DNA from: an uncultured Bacteroides sp.
Lineage (GTDB): Bacteria > Bacteroidota > Bacteroidia > Bacteroidales > Bacteroidaceae
DNA length: 64,000 bases
Reading direction: 5' to 3'
NCBI GenBank assembly: GCA_900544675.1
Contig: UQVZ01000002.1
Location: 1 to 64,000 of the forward strand
Shown here: positions 51,893 to 60,620 of the stretch, piece after piece
How positions within the stretch are numbered: the first letter of the stretch is position 1
How the letters are laid out: every line of letters starts with the position of its first letter
Translations under genes and position numbers: made by a program
The notes under the pieces: model-generated
Databases searched by the model: none
Told to the model about the DNA's origin: nothing
What the model saw: the letters and a program-made list of their open reading frames with translations, nothing else

Positions 51893-52660
51893 ATGATAAG
51901 TCCATTAGCATACGTACATCCAGAAGCTGTCATAGGGGAAAACGTTGAAATCGGCCCCTTCGTATATATCGATAAGAATGTAGTCATCGGCGATAACAAT
52001 ACCATCATGCCTAATGTAAACATTCTCTATGGTTCACGGATAGGAAACAACAACCGCATCTTTCCGGGAGCGGTCATAGGCGCTATCCCGCAAGACCTGA
52101 AATTTAAGGGAGAAGAAACCACAGCCGAAATAGGTAACAACAATACCATCCGCGAGAATGTAACCATCAACCGAGGTACGGCTGCCAAAGGAAGAACCAT
52201 TGTAGGCAACAACAATTTACTGATGGAAGGAGTACATGTGGCACACGATACCCTGGTAGGAAGCGGATGCATCATCGGCAACTCCACGAAAATGGCGGGC
52301 GAAGTGATTATCGACGACAATGCCATCGTCAGCGCCAATGTATTGATGCACCAGTTCTGCCGTGTAGGAGGATACGTGATGATTCAGGGAGGATGCCGCT
52401 TCAGCAAAGACATTCCTCCTTACATCATAGCCGGACGCGAACCCATCGCTTACAGCGGAATCAACATCGTAGGCTTGCGCCGCCGGGGCTTTTCAAACGA
52501 ACTGATAGAGAATATCCATAACGCTTACCGCATCATTTACAACAACGGCAAGAATGTAACCGATGCCCTGCAGCAAGTCAAGGAAGAGGTCCCGATGAGT
52601 CCCGAAATCGAATACATCATTTCTTTCATCGAAAATTCGGAAAGAGGAATCATACGATAA
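51893..52660 (+). CDS. lpxA: UDP-N-acetylglucosamine acyltransferase
   Basis: This 255-residue beta-helix enzyme performs the first step of lipid A synthesis. Hexapeptide repeats cover about 1-180 (ENVEIGPFVYIDKNVVIGDNN), with the catalytic histidine in VHVAHDTLVG. A C-terminal helical domain (RRRGFSNELIENIHNAYRII) follows. Its start is one base after the lpxC/fabZ stop. Order and length are standard. Confidence 0.95.
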   Translation: MISPLAYVHPEAVIGENVEIGPFVYIDKNVVIGDNNTIMPNVNILYGSRIGNNNRIFPGAVIGAIPQDLKFKGEETTAEIGNNNTIRENVTINRGTAAKGRTIVGNNNLLMEGVHVAHDTLVGSGCIIGNSTKMAGEVIIDDNAIVSANVLMHQFCRVGGYVMIQGGCRFSKDIPPYIIAGREPIAYSGINIVGLRRRGFSNELIENIHNAYRIIYNNGKNVTDALQQVKEEVPMSPEIEYIISFIENSERGIIR

Positions 52661-52708
52661 AAAATTTTTGTACCTTTACCGCATCAACCTAAGATTAATG
52701 AAAGAGCT

Positions 52709-53266
52709 ATGGTATATAAGTTTAGAATCATATCAGATGAAGTAGATGATTTCTTGCGGGAAATCAAGATTGACTCGGACGCATCGTTTTACGACTTACA
52801 TGAAGCGATACTGAAATGTACAGGTTACAAGGATGACCAAATGACTTCATTCTTCATTTGCGACGACGATTGGGAAAAGGAAATCGAAATCACACTGGAA
52901 GATATGGGAATGGGCAGTTCCGAGGAAGACACCTTCGTAATGAAGGATACCCGCCTGAGCGAATTGCTGGAAGACGAAAAGCAGAAACTGATTTATGTGT
53001 TCGACCCGCTGACTGAACGGGTTTTCTTTATCGAACTGTCGGAAATCATCACTGGCAAAGACCTGAAACAAGCCGTCTGCTCGCGCAAGGAAGGCAATCC
53101 TCCCCAACAGACAGTAGACTTCGACGAACAGATGAAGAAAATGGACTCATCGCTCGACCTGGACGAAAACTTCTATGGCGACCAAGAATATGATATGGAC
53201 GACTTCGATCCCGACGGTTACGACATAGGAAACGGAGGCAATCCTTACGACGAAGACAAATACTAA
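52709..53266 (+). CDS. plasmid pRiA4b ORF-3-like protein
   Basis: This 185-residue acidic protein has the pRiA4b_ORF3 fold in its first half ([52 protein letters not shown]). The tail is Asp/Gly-rich. The family name derives from mobile elements, but here it sits stably between lpxA and miaA and no transposase is near. Function is unknown. A -7-like TACCTTTA (near 52670) precedes it. Confidence 0.75.
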   Translation: MVYKFRIISDEVDDFLREIKIDSDASFYDLHEAILKCTGYKDDQMTSFFICDDDWEKEIEITLEDMGMGSSEEDTFVMKDTRLSELLEDEKQKLIYVFDPLTERVFFIELSEIITGKDLKQAVCSRKEGNPPQQTVDFDEQMKKMDSSLDLDENFYGDQEYDMDDFDPDGYDIGNGGNPYDEDKY

Positions 53267-53275
53267 TAAAAATCA

Positions 53276-53322
53276 AAAAATTAAGAGTGAAGCATTCTCC
53301 CGATTCTTCACTCTTAATTTTT
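53276..53322. repeat. hairpin between pRiA4b-like gene and miaA
   Basis: AAAAATTAAGAGTGAAG (53276-53292) is exactly complementary to 53306-53322, forming a 17-bp stem with a 13-base loop and a T run. It may terminate the upstream gene. A 22-codon in-frame extension of miaA through this hairpin is judged non-coding. Confidence 0.75.
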
Positions 53323-53352
53323 AATTCTTACTTCTCAATTCTTTATTTCCAC

Positions 53353-54273
53353 ATGACCCTGCTTGTACTCATTGGTCCTACCGGAGTAGGAAAAACCGAA
53401 TTAAGCCTTTCCATAGCTGAAGCCTATCACACGGTAATCTTATCGGCAGACTCACGCCAACTGTATGCCGACCTGAAGATAGGCACTGCCGCACCTACCC
53501 CCGACCAACTGGCACGAGTACCTCATTACTTCATCAGCACTTTACGGCTAACCGATTACTATAGTGCAGCACAATACGAAGCCGAAGCCCTTCAAACCTT
53601 AAAGGAAGTGTTTACTCAACATCCCGTAGCCGTACTTACCGGCGGTTCGATGATGTATGTAGACGCCGTGTGCAAAGGCATCGATGATATTCCGACCGTA
53701 GACGCCGAAACCCGCCAACTGATGCTGGAACGCTATGAACAGGAAGGACTGGAACAGCTCTGTGCCGAACTGAAACTGCTGGACCCGGAATATTACCAGA
53801 TTGTAGACCTGAAAAACCCGAAACGGGTCATCCATGCCCTCGAAATCTGTTACATGACGGGCAAGACTTACACTTCTTTCCGCACCCGTACCAGCAAGCA
53901 ACGCCCCTTCCACATCCTGAAAATCGGCTTGAAACGCGAGCGTGAGGAACTTTATGCCCGCATTAACCAGCGTGTAGACCAGATGATGGAAGAAGGCCTG
54001 CTGGAAGAAGCACGCCGTGTTTACCCCTACCGCCACCTCAACTCGCTCAACACCGTAGGCTATAAGGAACTTTTCAAATACTTCGACGGAGAATGGGACC
54101 TGCCTTTCGCCGTTGAGAAAATCAAACAGAATTCCCGCATCTATTCGCGCAAACAGATGACCTGGTTCAAGCGTGATGCGGATATCACCTGGTTTCATCC
54201 CGACCAAAAAAACGAAATCTTGCGTTTTATCAACCAACATCTTTCCGAATCTCTGCCAAACTGTCATAAATAA
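53353..54273 (+). CDS. miaA: tRNA dimethylallyltransferase
   Basis: This 306-residue enzyme adds the isopentenyl group to A37 of tRNAs reading UNN codons. It has the P-loop [10 protein letters not shown] (7-16), [20 protein letters not shown] and the tRNA-binding TKQLTWFKRD-type motif (here [13 protein letters not shown]). The start at 53353 ([10 protein letters not shown]) is chosen because upstream codons lie in a hairpin. Confidence 0.94.
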   Translation: MTLLVLIGPTGVGKTELSLSIAEAYHTVILSADSRQLYADLKIGTAAPTPDQLARVPHYFISTLRLTDYYSAAQYEAEALQTLKEVFTQHPVAVLTGGSMMYVDAVCKGIDDIPTVDAETRQLMLERYEQEGLEQLCAELKLLDPEYYQIVDLKNPKRVIHALEICYMTGKTYTSFRTRTSKQRPFHILKIGLKREREELYARINQRVDQMMEEGLLEEARRVYPYRHLNSLNTVGYKELFKYFDGEWDLPFAVEKIKQNSRIYSRKQMTWFKRDADITWFHPDQKNEILRFINQHLSESLPNCHK

Positions 54274-54430
54274 CGGAGTAAATGACTCGTTGTCAGCCGG
54301 TAACTGACAAACATTCATATTCCCTGCCAACCTCCGAAATAAACAGATTGATTTTTTTGACTTAGGTCAATAAAACAGGGGGAACATGAAAATATATGCT
54401 ATAAAACATGTTTTGTATCCAAAAAGGTCG

Positions 54431-54644
54431 TATCTTTGCAGTGTAATTAAAGAACAACAAGTTCTAGAACTTAACTAAACTAATAAAGGTTTTAAGGTAA
54501 AGATTGAAAAAAGAAAAAACATCAAAGGCCGGCCGTGAGGCTCGCCCGAGATTAAACAGATTGAAAAGGATAACAAATTTAGGTATTATTTGTAAGTGAT
54601 TTAAGTTTTCAGGTATTATTAACTAAAAAAGAAAGGATAACATT
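54431..54644 (+). promoter_or_regulatory. promoter and ~200-nt leader of a 30-residue gene
   Basis: TATCTTTG at 54431-54438 is a strong -7 box, with TTTG at 54412-54415 upstream at shorter than usual spacing. The leader that follows holds a perfect 14-bp palindrome AAGTTCTAGAACTT (54459-54472), a G+C-rich patch containing GGCCGGCC, and two copies of AGGTATTATT (54581 and 54611). It also has two copies of AAAGGATAACA, the second forming the ribosome binding region. Confidence 0.6.
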
Positions 54645-54737
54645 ATGAAAAAGGTAAAAAACATTTTTCACAAGATTGCCAATGCAGATCCGATGATCTG
54701 GGGTTATGTAATGCTGAACGACAGACTCAGCAAGTAA
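54645..54737 (+). CDS. 30-residue small protein, unknown function
   Basis: The open frame starts MKKVKNIFHKIANADP and ends NDRLSK, 30 residues in total, and is too short for usual gene finders. A basic amphipathic helix (KKVKNIFHKI) is followed by a hydrophobic aromatic stretch (MIWGYVML) and a polar end. It has its own promoter, a ~200-nt leader, a GAAAGGATAACATT ribosome binding region and terminator-like hairpins, so it is an independent transcription unit. I do not recognise the family. It could be a membrane-associated regulator, a leader peptide or part of a dual-function RNA. Confidence 0.65.
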   Translation: MKKVKNIFHKIANADPMIWGYVMLNDRLSK

Positions 54738-54752
54738 AAACAAGCTGAAGCC

Positions 54753-54848
54753 AAAAGCGGAAGCTTTTAGTAGAGAATCTGATAAATGCCGAAAGGCTTT
54801 TTGTAAATAATCAAAAAAGCGATTGCACGTGTGCGGTCGCTTTTTTCC
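54753..54848 (+). terminator. three consecutive hairpins ending the small-protein transcript
   Basis: AAAAGCGGAAGCTTTT (54753-54768) is a first stem-loop. GCCGAAAGGCTTTTT (54788-54802) is a small intrinsic terminator with a GAAA tetraloop. AAAAAAGCGAtTGCAC/GTGCggTCGCTTTTTT (54813-54846) is a stronger second terminator. The doubled ending suggests a highly expressed unit. Confidence 0.8.
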
Positions 54849-54917
54849 GTTTATAGAGATAGTAAAAAGCCGGCCGATATGTAATCCCTACATTCCGACC
54901 GGTAATGCAACCTTAAA

Positions 54918-55520
54918 CTATTTATTAACAATTCTTTCTTCATAAAATTGCGGACAGCTACAAGCTTCCAAATGCCGGATAACCTTACACGGATTTCCTA
55001 CTGCCAGACTATTATCCGGAATATCACGGTTTACGACACTTCCCGCACCGATTACCACATTATTTCCGATATGCACACCAGGTAAAATGGAAACCCCTGC
55101 CCCTATCCATACATCATTGCCAATAGATACCGGATAAGCGTATTCCAGGCCTTTCCGGCGCAAAGCAACATCAAACGGATGACCGGCGGTGTAAATACCT
55201 ACATTCGGAGCAATGTAAACATGATTGCCTATCGTTACCTTGCAGCCATCGAGTACAACAAAATTGAAATTAGCAAATACAGAATCGCCTAATTCAATAT
55301 TATACCCCCTGTCACAATAGAAAGGAGGGCGCAGGATACATCCTTTTCCTATTTTTCCCAACAATTCTTTCAAGATGCTTTGCCGAACCGCCTCTTCTAT
55401 AGGCAATGTTCGATTATAGTCAAACAACAACAGGGAAGCGTCCATATACTCACCTTGCAGTTCCGCATCATTATTCGCATCATAAAGCATCCCCAAAGCT
55501 CCTTTTTCTTTTTCTGTCAT
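54918..55520 (-). CDS. sugar O-acetyltransferase (maltose/galactoside acetyltransferase type)
   Basis: This 200-residue protein has a short N-terminal helix domain (MTEKEKGALGMLYDANNDAEL), then left-handed beta-helix hexapeptides (NVGIYTAGHPFD, VWIGAGVSILPGVHIGNNVVIGAGSVVNRDIP). Those carry the catalytic histidine in AGHPFD. It acetylates a sugar hydroxyl from acetyl-CoA. The ATG at 55520 is chosen over 55526. It is divergent from an AraC-type regulator, which may or may not control it. Confidence 0.88.
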   Translation of the reverse strand: MTEKEKGALGMLYDANNDAELQGEYMDASLLLFDYNRTLPIEEAVRQSILKELLGKIGKGCILRPPFYCDRGYNIELGDSVFANFNFVVLDGCKVTIGNHVYIAPNVGIYTAGHPFDVALRRKGLEYAYPVSIGNDVWIGAGVSILPGVHIGNNVVIGAGSVVNRDIPDNSLAVGNPCKVIRHLEACSCPQFYEERIVNK

Positions 55521-55691
55521 AATCATATTATATTTTATGTGGCAAAGTTAATACATGCCGATACACCAAAATAGAATGGAAACCACGTCTTATTGTCGTA
55601 TATTCATAAAAAAATAAGAATTATCTTAGCTAACACAGTCTTATATCCACAATATTATTTATATTCGCAATACCAATCTCTACATGTCACC

Positions 55692-56558
55692 ATGAACAAT
55701 ATCATCTACGAACAAATTCCACACAATGCCGAAAACTCGTTCTTCTATCGCCGATGCACGTTGTGGTATAAAAACGAGATAGGCTATCACCAACATCCGG
55801 AACTGGAAATCAACTTTGTAATCAAAGGCAGCGGAAAACGTATCACCGATGATTTCATCGAGAATTTTAAAGAAGGCGACCTCACCATCATTCCTTCCTA
55901 TGTGCCACACTGCTGGATATACGACAAGCTGTCCTGCATGGAAGACGAAATGATAGAGGAAATATCCATCCAGTTTCCGCAAGATTTCTTAAACCGCCTT
56001 GCCTGCTTTGCAAAAGAATACAAAGACATTGCTACATTCTATACCAACCTGAAACAATGCCTGCAGGTATGCGGAGAAGGAGGAAAGCAAATACGCCATA
56101 TCCTGTTGGAGTTCGACAAATACAACGAACACCAACGCCTCTTAGGTCTTATGCACATCCTTGCTTTGGCTTCCTATCCGGAAAACAGCAGAATCATCGG
56201 ATACCACGAATTCAACGGCACACACATCCATAAGAACAGGCAACGTATGCAAGCTATCTATAAATACATAGTCGAAAATTATCACCGGAAAATCACTCTC
56301 AACGAGGTGGCAGACCATATCGCCATGAACAAAAATGCCTTCTGCCTTTTCTTTAAGAAATCGACCAACGAATCTTTCATAACCTACCTCAACCGATTCC
56401 GCCTGCAAACGGCGGTCAACCTGTTGAACCGCACAGACCAAAACATCTCTGAAATTGCTTATACAGTAGGTTTTTCCGACATTCCTTATTTCAACCGATG
56501 CTTCAAGAAAGAATACGGCATCACTCCAGCCGAATACCGGAACCAGTTCGGCAGATAG
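55692..56558 (+). CDS. AraC family transcriptional regulator
   Basis: This 288-residue regulator has an N-terminal cupin-like effector domain (about 15-90; HQHPELEINFVIKGSG, GDLTIIPSYVPHCW) and a C-terminal pair of AraC helix-turn-helices (about 185-288; ITLNEVADHIAMNKNAFCLFFKKSTNESF, ISEIAYTVGFSDIPYFNRCFKKEYG). It probably senses a sugar or related ligand. The start at 55692 fits the cupin; a longer frame from 55593 is not needed. Target genes are unknown. Confidence 0.88.
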   Translation: MNNIIYEQIPHNAENSFFYRRCTLWYKNEIGYHQHPELEINFVIKGSGKRITDDFIENFKEGDLTIIPSYVPHCWIYDKLSCMEDEMIEEISIQFPQDFLNRLACFAKEYKDIATFYTNLKQCLQVCGEGGKQIRHILLEFDKYNEHQRLLGLMHILALASYPENSRIIGYHEFNGTHIHKNRQRMQAIYKYIVENYHRKITLNEVADHIAMNKNAFCLFFKKSTNESFITYLNRFRLQTAVNLLNRTDQNISEIAYTVGFSDIPYFNRCFKKEYGITPAEYRNQFGR

Positions 56559-56596
56559 ATTATCAGCTTCAACCACACAAGAATCGGGAAATAAAT

Positions 56597-56706
56597 GCTT
56601 ATATTTGCATCGGCTCACGCAAATATTTGCATCAGCCCACGCAAATATAAGCGTTGACATATGCAAATAGAAGCATCGACACACGTCCATGCGGGCGTTG
56701 ACAAGA
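56597..56706. repeat. array of five 22-bp units (GCAAATATTTGC type)
   Basis: Units start at 56597, 56619, 56641, 56663 and 56685, each 22 bp, with increasing divergence to the right. The clearest holds the 12-base palindrome GCAAATATTTGC followed by ATCAGCCCAC. The segment GCATCAGCC-C-AC-GCA closely matches the spacer of the array at 43529. It lies between the AraC-family gene and the metallo-hydrolase gene. Confidence 0.85.
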
Positions 56707-56752
56707 CAAGCTAACGAACAAGTGAACAACCACCAGCAAACAAAACAACCCA

Positions 56753-57505
56753 ATGAAACTGACCTATATCTTCCATAGCGGCTTTGCCATCGAAACAGAG
56801 GCTTGCATCCTGGTTTTCGATTATTGGCTGGACCCGGCAAACGTCATGCCGGACCTGCTGAAAAGCCACAAACCGATGTACGTATTCGCCAGCCATTTCC
56901 ACGAAGACCATTTCAACCGTGACATCTTCGGATGGAAATCCGTGAAATCGGACATCACATACCTCCTCTCGAAAGATATCCTAAAGCATCGCAAGGCAAG
57001 ACGCGATGAAGCGGATACCTGGCTCGCCAAAGGGGCAAGCTGGCAGGACGGACATATCCAGGTGGCTGCTACAGGAAGCAACGACAGCGGCGTATCGTGG
57101 ATAGTACGGACAGAAGATAAAATCCTCTTCCATGCAGGCGACCTGAACAACTGGTACGCCCGCTTCCTGACCGATGACTATACTGAAGGCACAATATACA
57201 GCCCCGAATTTGATGCCATAATCAACCCAGCAAAAGAAGAAAAACAATACCTGGGCGAACTGAAGGACATCCGTAAGCAAAGCGACCGTTTCGATGTTGC
57301 ATTATTTCCCATCGACGGACGCATCGGCAACGGCTACACCCGCGGAGCCCGCCAGTTCATCGACCGCTTTCAGGTACAGTTGCTTGTACCGATGCATTTC
57401 ACTGCTAGCGGATTCGAGTCCGCATGGCGCATGAAAGAATTTACCGATGCGAAAGGCATTGCTTTCTGGTGCATTCGGAAGGAAGGAGAATGCCGGGAAA
57501 TCTGA
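56753..57505 (+). CDS. MBL-fold metallo-hydrolase
   Basis: This 250-residue cytosolic protein has the metallo-beta-lactamase motif HFHEDH (H48, H50, D52, H53) within FASHFHEDHFNRDIFG. Further likely metal ligands occur in FHAGDLNNWY and the C-terminal VPMHFTASG. It resembles UlaG/YcbL-like hydrolases of unknown substrate. It starts 47 bases after the 22-bp repeat array. No -7 box is obvious, so the repeats may be part of its control region. Confidence 0.8.
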   Translation: MKLTYIFHSGFAIETEACILVFDYWLDPANVMPDLLKSHKPMYVFASHFHEDHFNRDIFGWKSVKSDITYLLSKDILKHRKARRDEADTWLAKGASWQDGHIQVAATGSNDSGVSWIVRTEDKILFHAGDLNNWYARFLTDDYTEGTIYSPEFDAIINPAKEEKQYLGELKDIRKQSDRFDVALFPIDGRIGNGYTRGARQFIDRFQVQLLVPMHFTASGFESAWRMKEFTDAKGIAFWCIRKEGECREI

Positions 57506-57518
57506 CCGACAGACAAAA

Positions 57519-57555
57519 CGCAGATATACTGCATTGGCAAAGTAAGATATACTTC
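57519..57555. repeat. degenerate two-unit inverted repeat upstream of the helicase gene
   Basis: GCAGATATACTGC (57520-57532) and AAGTAAGATATACTT (57540-57554) are two small inverted repeats sharing AGATATACT at 57522 and 57545, 23 bases apart. This resembles the period of the longer arrays but is weak and could be chance. A TATCTTTG box at 57624-57631 lies downstream, before the helicase gene. Confidence 0.4.
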
Positions 57556-57663
57556 ATCATGAGCTGTCACATTTAAGTATCCGGACAGCAAAGAAACCTC
57601 TTTCATATTTCTGTCGCTTTTCGTATCTTTGCAAAACCGGGAAAACAGAAAAGACATTCCGCC

Positions 57664-59673
57664 ATGACACAGCAACACATCGAAATAGATACCGACAACG
57701 CCGAATTTCAAAACGCACTGAAACTGATACAATACACGCGTCAGTCAGTCTTCCTGACCGGAAAGGCAGGCACGGGAAAATCCACTTTCCTGAAATACAT
57801 CTGCCAAACGACCAAAAAGAAATACGTGGTATTGGCTCCTACGGGCATAGCGGCAATCAATGCCGGCGGAAGCACCCTGCACAGTTTTTTCAAACTGCCT
57901 TTCCATCCGCTGCTGCCCGATGACCCTAACTTCAGCCTGAAAGGAGGCAAACTGCACAGCTTCCTGAAATATTCCGCCAACCGGCGCAAGCTGATCAAGA
58001 ACATCGAACTGGTGATTATCGACGAGATATCCATGGTGCGTGCAGACATCATCGACTTCATCGACAAGGTGTTACGTGTATACTCGCAAAACATGCGTGA
58101 ACCTTTCGGCGGGAAACAATTGCTGTTGGTAGGCGACGTATTCCAGCTGGAGCCGGTAGTAAAGAACGATGAGCGCGAAATCATCAACCGCTTCTACCCC
58201 AACCCCTATTTCTTCTCGGCACGGGTGTTTCAGCAGATGGAACTGGTGGCTATCGAACTGACCAAGGTCTACAGGCAGCGTGACAACGTTTTTGTCAACG
58301 TATTGGACCATATCCGCACCAATACCGCCGGAGCCGCCGACCTGCAATTGCTCAACACCCGATACCAGGCACCGCTGGAATCGGGAAAGAATGACCTGTA
58401 TATCACGCTGGCTACCCGCCGGGACAATGTAGACTACATCAACGAACAACGACTGGCAGCCCTTCCAGGCGATGCCGTTACCTTGAAAGGCGAAATACAC
58501 GGCGATTTCCCCGAAAGCAGCCTTCCTACGCTGATGGAACTGACCGTAAAGCCCGGCGCACAAATCATCTTCATCAAGAATGATCCGGAAAAACGCTGGG
58601 TGAACGGCACTATCGGCATCCTTTCGGGCATCGCCCCCGAAGGTATCCTATATGTAACTGCCGAAGACGGAAAAGAATTTGACGTGAGACGGGAAAGCTG
58701 GAGCAATATCCGTTACCGCTACAACGAACAGGAGAAAAAAATAGAAGAAGAAGAGCTGGGCACCTTTACTCAGTATCCCATCCGGCTGGCATGGGCGATT
58801 ACCGTGCATAAGAGCCAGGGCCTGACTTTCAGCCGCGCCATCATCGACTTTACCGGAGGCGTGTTTGCAGGCGGACAAACCTACGTGGCACTCAGCAGAT
58901 GTACCTCGCTGGACGGTATTTGCCTGAAAAGGGAAATTACACGTGCCGACATTTTCGTCCGTCCCGAAATCGTAACTTTTGCCAAACACTTCAACGACCG
59001 GCAAGCCATCGAACGTGCCATGAAACAGGCACAGGCGGATATCGAATACGTTGCAGCCATCCGGGCTTTCGACCAAGGCGACTTCGAGACCTGTCTGAAC
59101 CATTTCTTCAAAGCCATCCATTCGCGCTACGACATCGAAAAACCTTTGCAACAACGCTTTATCCGAAAGAAATTAGGCATCATCAACAAGTTGCGGGCAG
59201 AAAACCAACGGCTGAAAGAAGCAATGCAGGCATCCAAACGGAACCTGCAAAAGTATGCCAAAGAATATTACCTGATGGGAAACGAATGTGTGACGCAGGC
59301 CCATGACACCCGTGCCGCCCTGGCAAACTACGACAAAGCCATCGAGCTGTATCCCGAATACGTAGACGCATGGATAAGAAAAGGGGTCACACTATTCAAT
59401 GCGAACCGGATAAATGAAGCGAATGACTGCCTGAATCAAGCCGTCAACCTGCGCCCGACAGAATTTAAAGCGGTCTACAACCGGGGAAAACTCCGCCTCC
59501 ACACAGGCGATATAGAAGGCGCAATGAGCGATTTGGACAAAGCGACTTCGATCAAGCCTCAACACGCCGGAGCGCACGAATGTTTTGCCGACGCCTTGTC
59601 GCAGGCCGGAAAAGAAATAGAAGCAGCCATCCATTACCGGCTGGCAGAAGAAATACGAAAGAAGAAAAAATAA
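57664..59673 (+). CDS. Pif1-like DNA helicase fused to TPR domain
   Basis: This 669-residue protein has a superfamily 1B helicase (about 1-440). It shows Walker A GKAGTGKST (33-41), Walker B VIIDEISMVRADIID, VGDVFQLEPVV, and motif V/VI segments WAITVHKSQGLTFSRAIIDF and GQTYVALSRCTSL. A helical linker (about 450-540) and C-terminal TPR repeats (about 540-660; ALANYDKAIELYPEYVDAWIRKG, NDCLNQAVNLRPTEFK) follow. It unwinds DNA 5'-3', possibly including G-quadruplexes. The TPRs suggest a recruitment partner. A TATCTTTG box (57624-57631) is its likely promoter. Confidence 0.88.
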   Translation: MTQQHIEIDTDNAEFQNALKLIQYTRQSVFLTGKAGTGKSTFLKYICQTTKKKYVVLAPTGIAAINAGGSTLHSFFKLPFHPLLPDDPNFSLKGGKLHSFLKYSANRRKLIKNIELVIIDEISMVRADIIDFIDKVLRVYSQNMREPFGGKQLLLVGDVFQLEPVVKNDEREIINRFYPNPYFFSARVFQQMELVAIELTKVYRQRDNVFVNVLDHIRTNTAGAADLQLLNTRYQAPLESGKNDLYITLATRRDNVDYINEQRLAALPGDAVTLKGEIHGDFPESSLPTLMELTVKPGAQIIFIKNDPEKRWVNGTIGILSGIAPEGILYVTAEDGKEFDVRRESWSNIRYRYNEQEKKIEEEELGTFTQYPIRLAWAITVHKSQGLTFSRAIIDFTGGVFAGGQTYVALSRCTSLDGICLKREITRADIFVRPEIVTFAKHFNDRQAIERAMKQAQADIEYVAAIRAFDQGDFETCLNHFFKAIHSRYDIEKPLQQRFIRKKLGIINKLRAENQRLKEAMQASKRNLQKYAKEYYLMGNECVTQAHDTRAALANYDKAIELYPEYVDAWIRKGVTLFNANRINEANDCLNQAVNLRPTEFKAVYNRGKLRLHTGDIEGAMSDLDKATSIKPQHAGAHECFADALSQAGKEIEAAIHYRLAEEIRKKKK

Positions 59674-59679
59674 TAACGG

Positions 59680-59725
59680 ACCCTATGAGCAAGCCGGAAC
59701 ACCCTAAATCTTGCTCATATAGGGT
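59680..59725. terminator. stem-loop between convergent helicase and mscS genes
   Basis: ACCCTATGAGCAAG (59680-59693) pairs with CTTGCTCATATAGGGT (59710-59725), with a two-base bulge, around a 16-base loop. It lies in the 59-base gap between two genes that end toward each other and can serve both. Flanking T runs are weak, so termination is inferred. Confidence 0.65.
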
Positions 59726-59732
59726 CGGAATA

Positions 59733-60614
59733 TTAATCGTTCGCCTGATGTACGGTAAGTTGCGGGAACGGGAAACCGATGCCCTCCTTATTAAAGGTCT
59801 CGTACACTGTTTTGTTCATATCGAAATATACATCCCAATAGTCAGCCGTTTTTGCCCAGGCACGCACTTTTATGTCGACACTGCTCGCCGACAAAGCGCC
59901 TAAAGCAATCATCGGGGCAGGGTCTTTCAATATACGGGGGTCGTTGTCTATAATGCGCTGAAGCACAGCTTTCACCTTGTCAAAGTCTTCTCCGTATTCT
60001 ACACCGAATACCCACTCGGCACGGCGTGTTTCCTGCTTGCTGTAATTGGTAATGGCATTGCTGCTCAACAAACCATTAGGAACATAAATCAGACGGTTGT
60101 CTACCGTAGTCAGCACCGTATGGAAAATCTGTATCTCCTTCACTGTGCCGCTCTCATCGTCCGGTCCGTCGATGTAATCGCCTACCTTAAAGGGCTTGAA
60201 TACCAAGATTATCAGTCCGCCGGCAAAGTTAGACAAGTTGCCTGACAATGCCATACCGATAGCCACACCTGCCGAAGCCAACAGGGCTGCCAGGCTAGTG
60301 GTTTCCACTCCCAGTTTGCTGATAACCGCAAAAGCAAGTACCAAATTAAGCAACAGACTTACCAAACTCTCTAAAAATGTTTGTACACTGATTTCCAGTT
60401 TACGACGTTCCAATATTCTCCGGAACAATCGGTTAATCTGTTTGATAACAAATCGTCCTACAACGAAGATAATCAAAGCTGCCAAAATATTTTTCCCCGC
60501 TTCGATACTCCAGTTCAATAGCTTGTCGAGCAATTGCTCCACATTGACCAACTTGGTTTCTGACGCTGCAGCCAACGTCCACGCATTCAATAAAGTTGAT
60601 AACATCATAATCAA
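59733..60614 (-). CDS. MscS-family mechanosensitive channel
   Basis: This 293-residue protein has three hydrophobic segments. The third is the pore helix of MscS channels (ALLASAGVAIGMALSGNLSNFAGGLIILVFKPFKVGDYI), followed by the vestibule beta domain (EIQIFHTVLTTVDNRLIYVPNGLL). It releases osmolytes under membrane tension. It is encoded six bases after the threonylcarbamoyl-AMP synthase gene on the same strand. Confidence 0.9.
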   Translation of the reverse strand: MIMMLSTLLNAWTLAAASETKLVNVEQLLDKLLNWSIEAGKNILAALIIFVVGRFVIKQINRLFRRILERRKLEISVQTFLESLVSLLLNLVLAFAVISKLGVETTSLAALLASAGVAIGMALSGNLSNFAGGLIILVFKPFKVGDYIDGPDDESGTVKEIQIFHTVLTTVDNRLIYVPNGLLSSNAITNYSKQETRRAEWVFGVEYGEDFDKVKAVLQRIIDNDPRILKDPAPMIALGALSASSVDIKVRAWAKTADYWDVYFDMNKTVYETFNKEGIGFPFPQLTVHQAND

Positions 60615-60620
60615 TTAATT

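Noticed and set aside
52709..53266. Mobile element marked by the pRiA4b ORF-3-like gene
   Set aside because: No transposase, terminal repeats or target duplication are seen. The gene sits in a stable lpxA-miaA setting.
54473..54644. Known riboswitch or structured RNA class in the leader
   Set aside because: I compared the G+C-rich patch and repeats with leaders I know and could not match a class; it is reported only as an uncharacterised leader.
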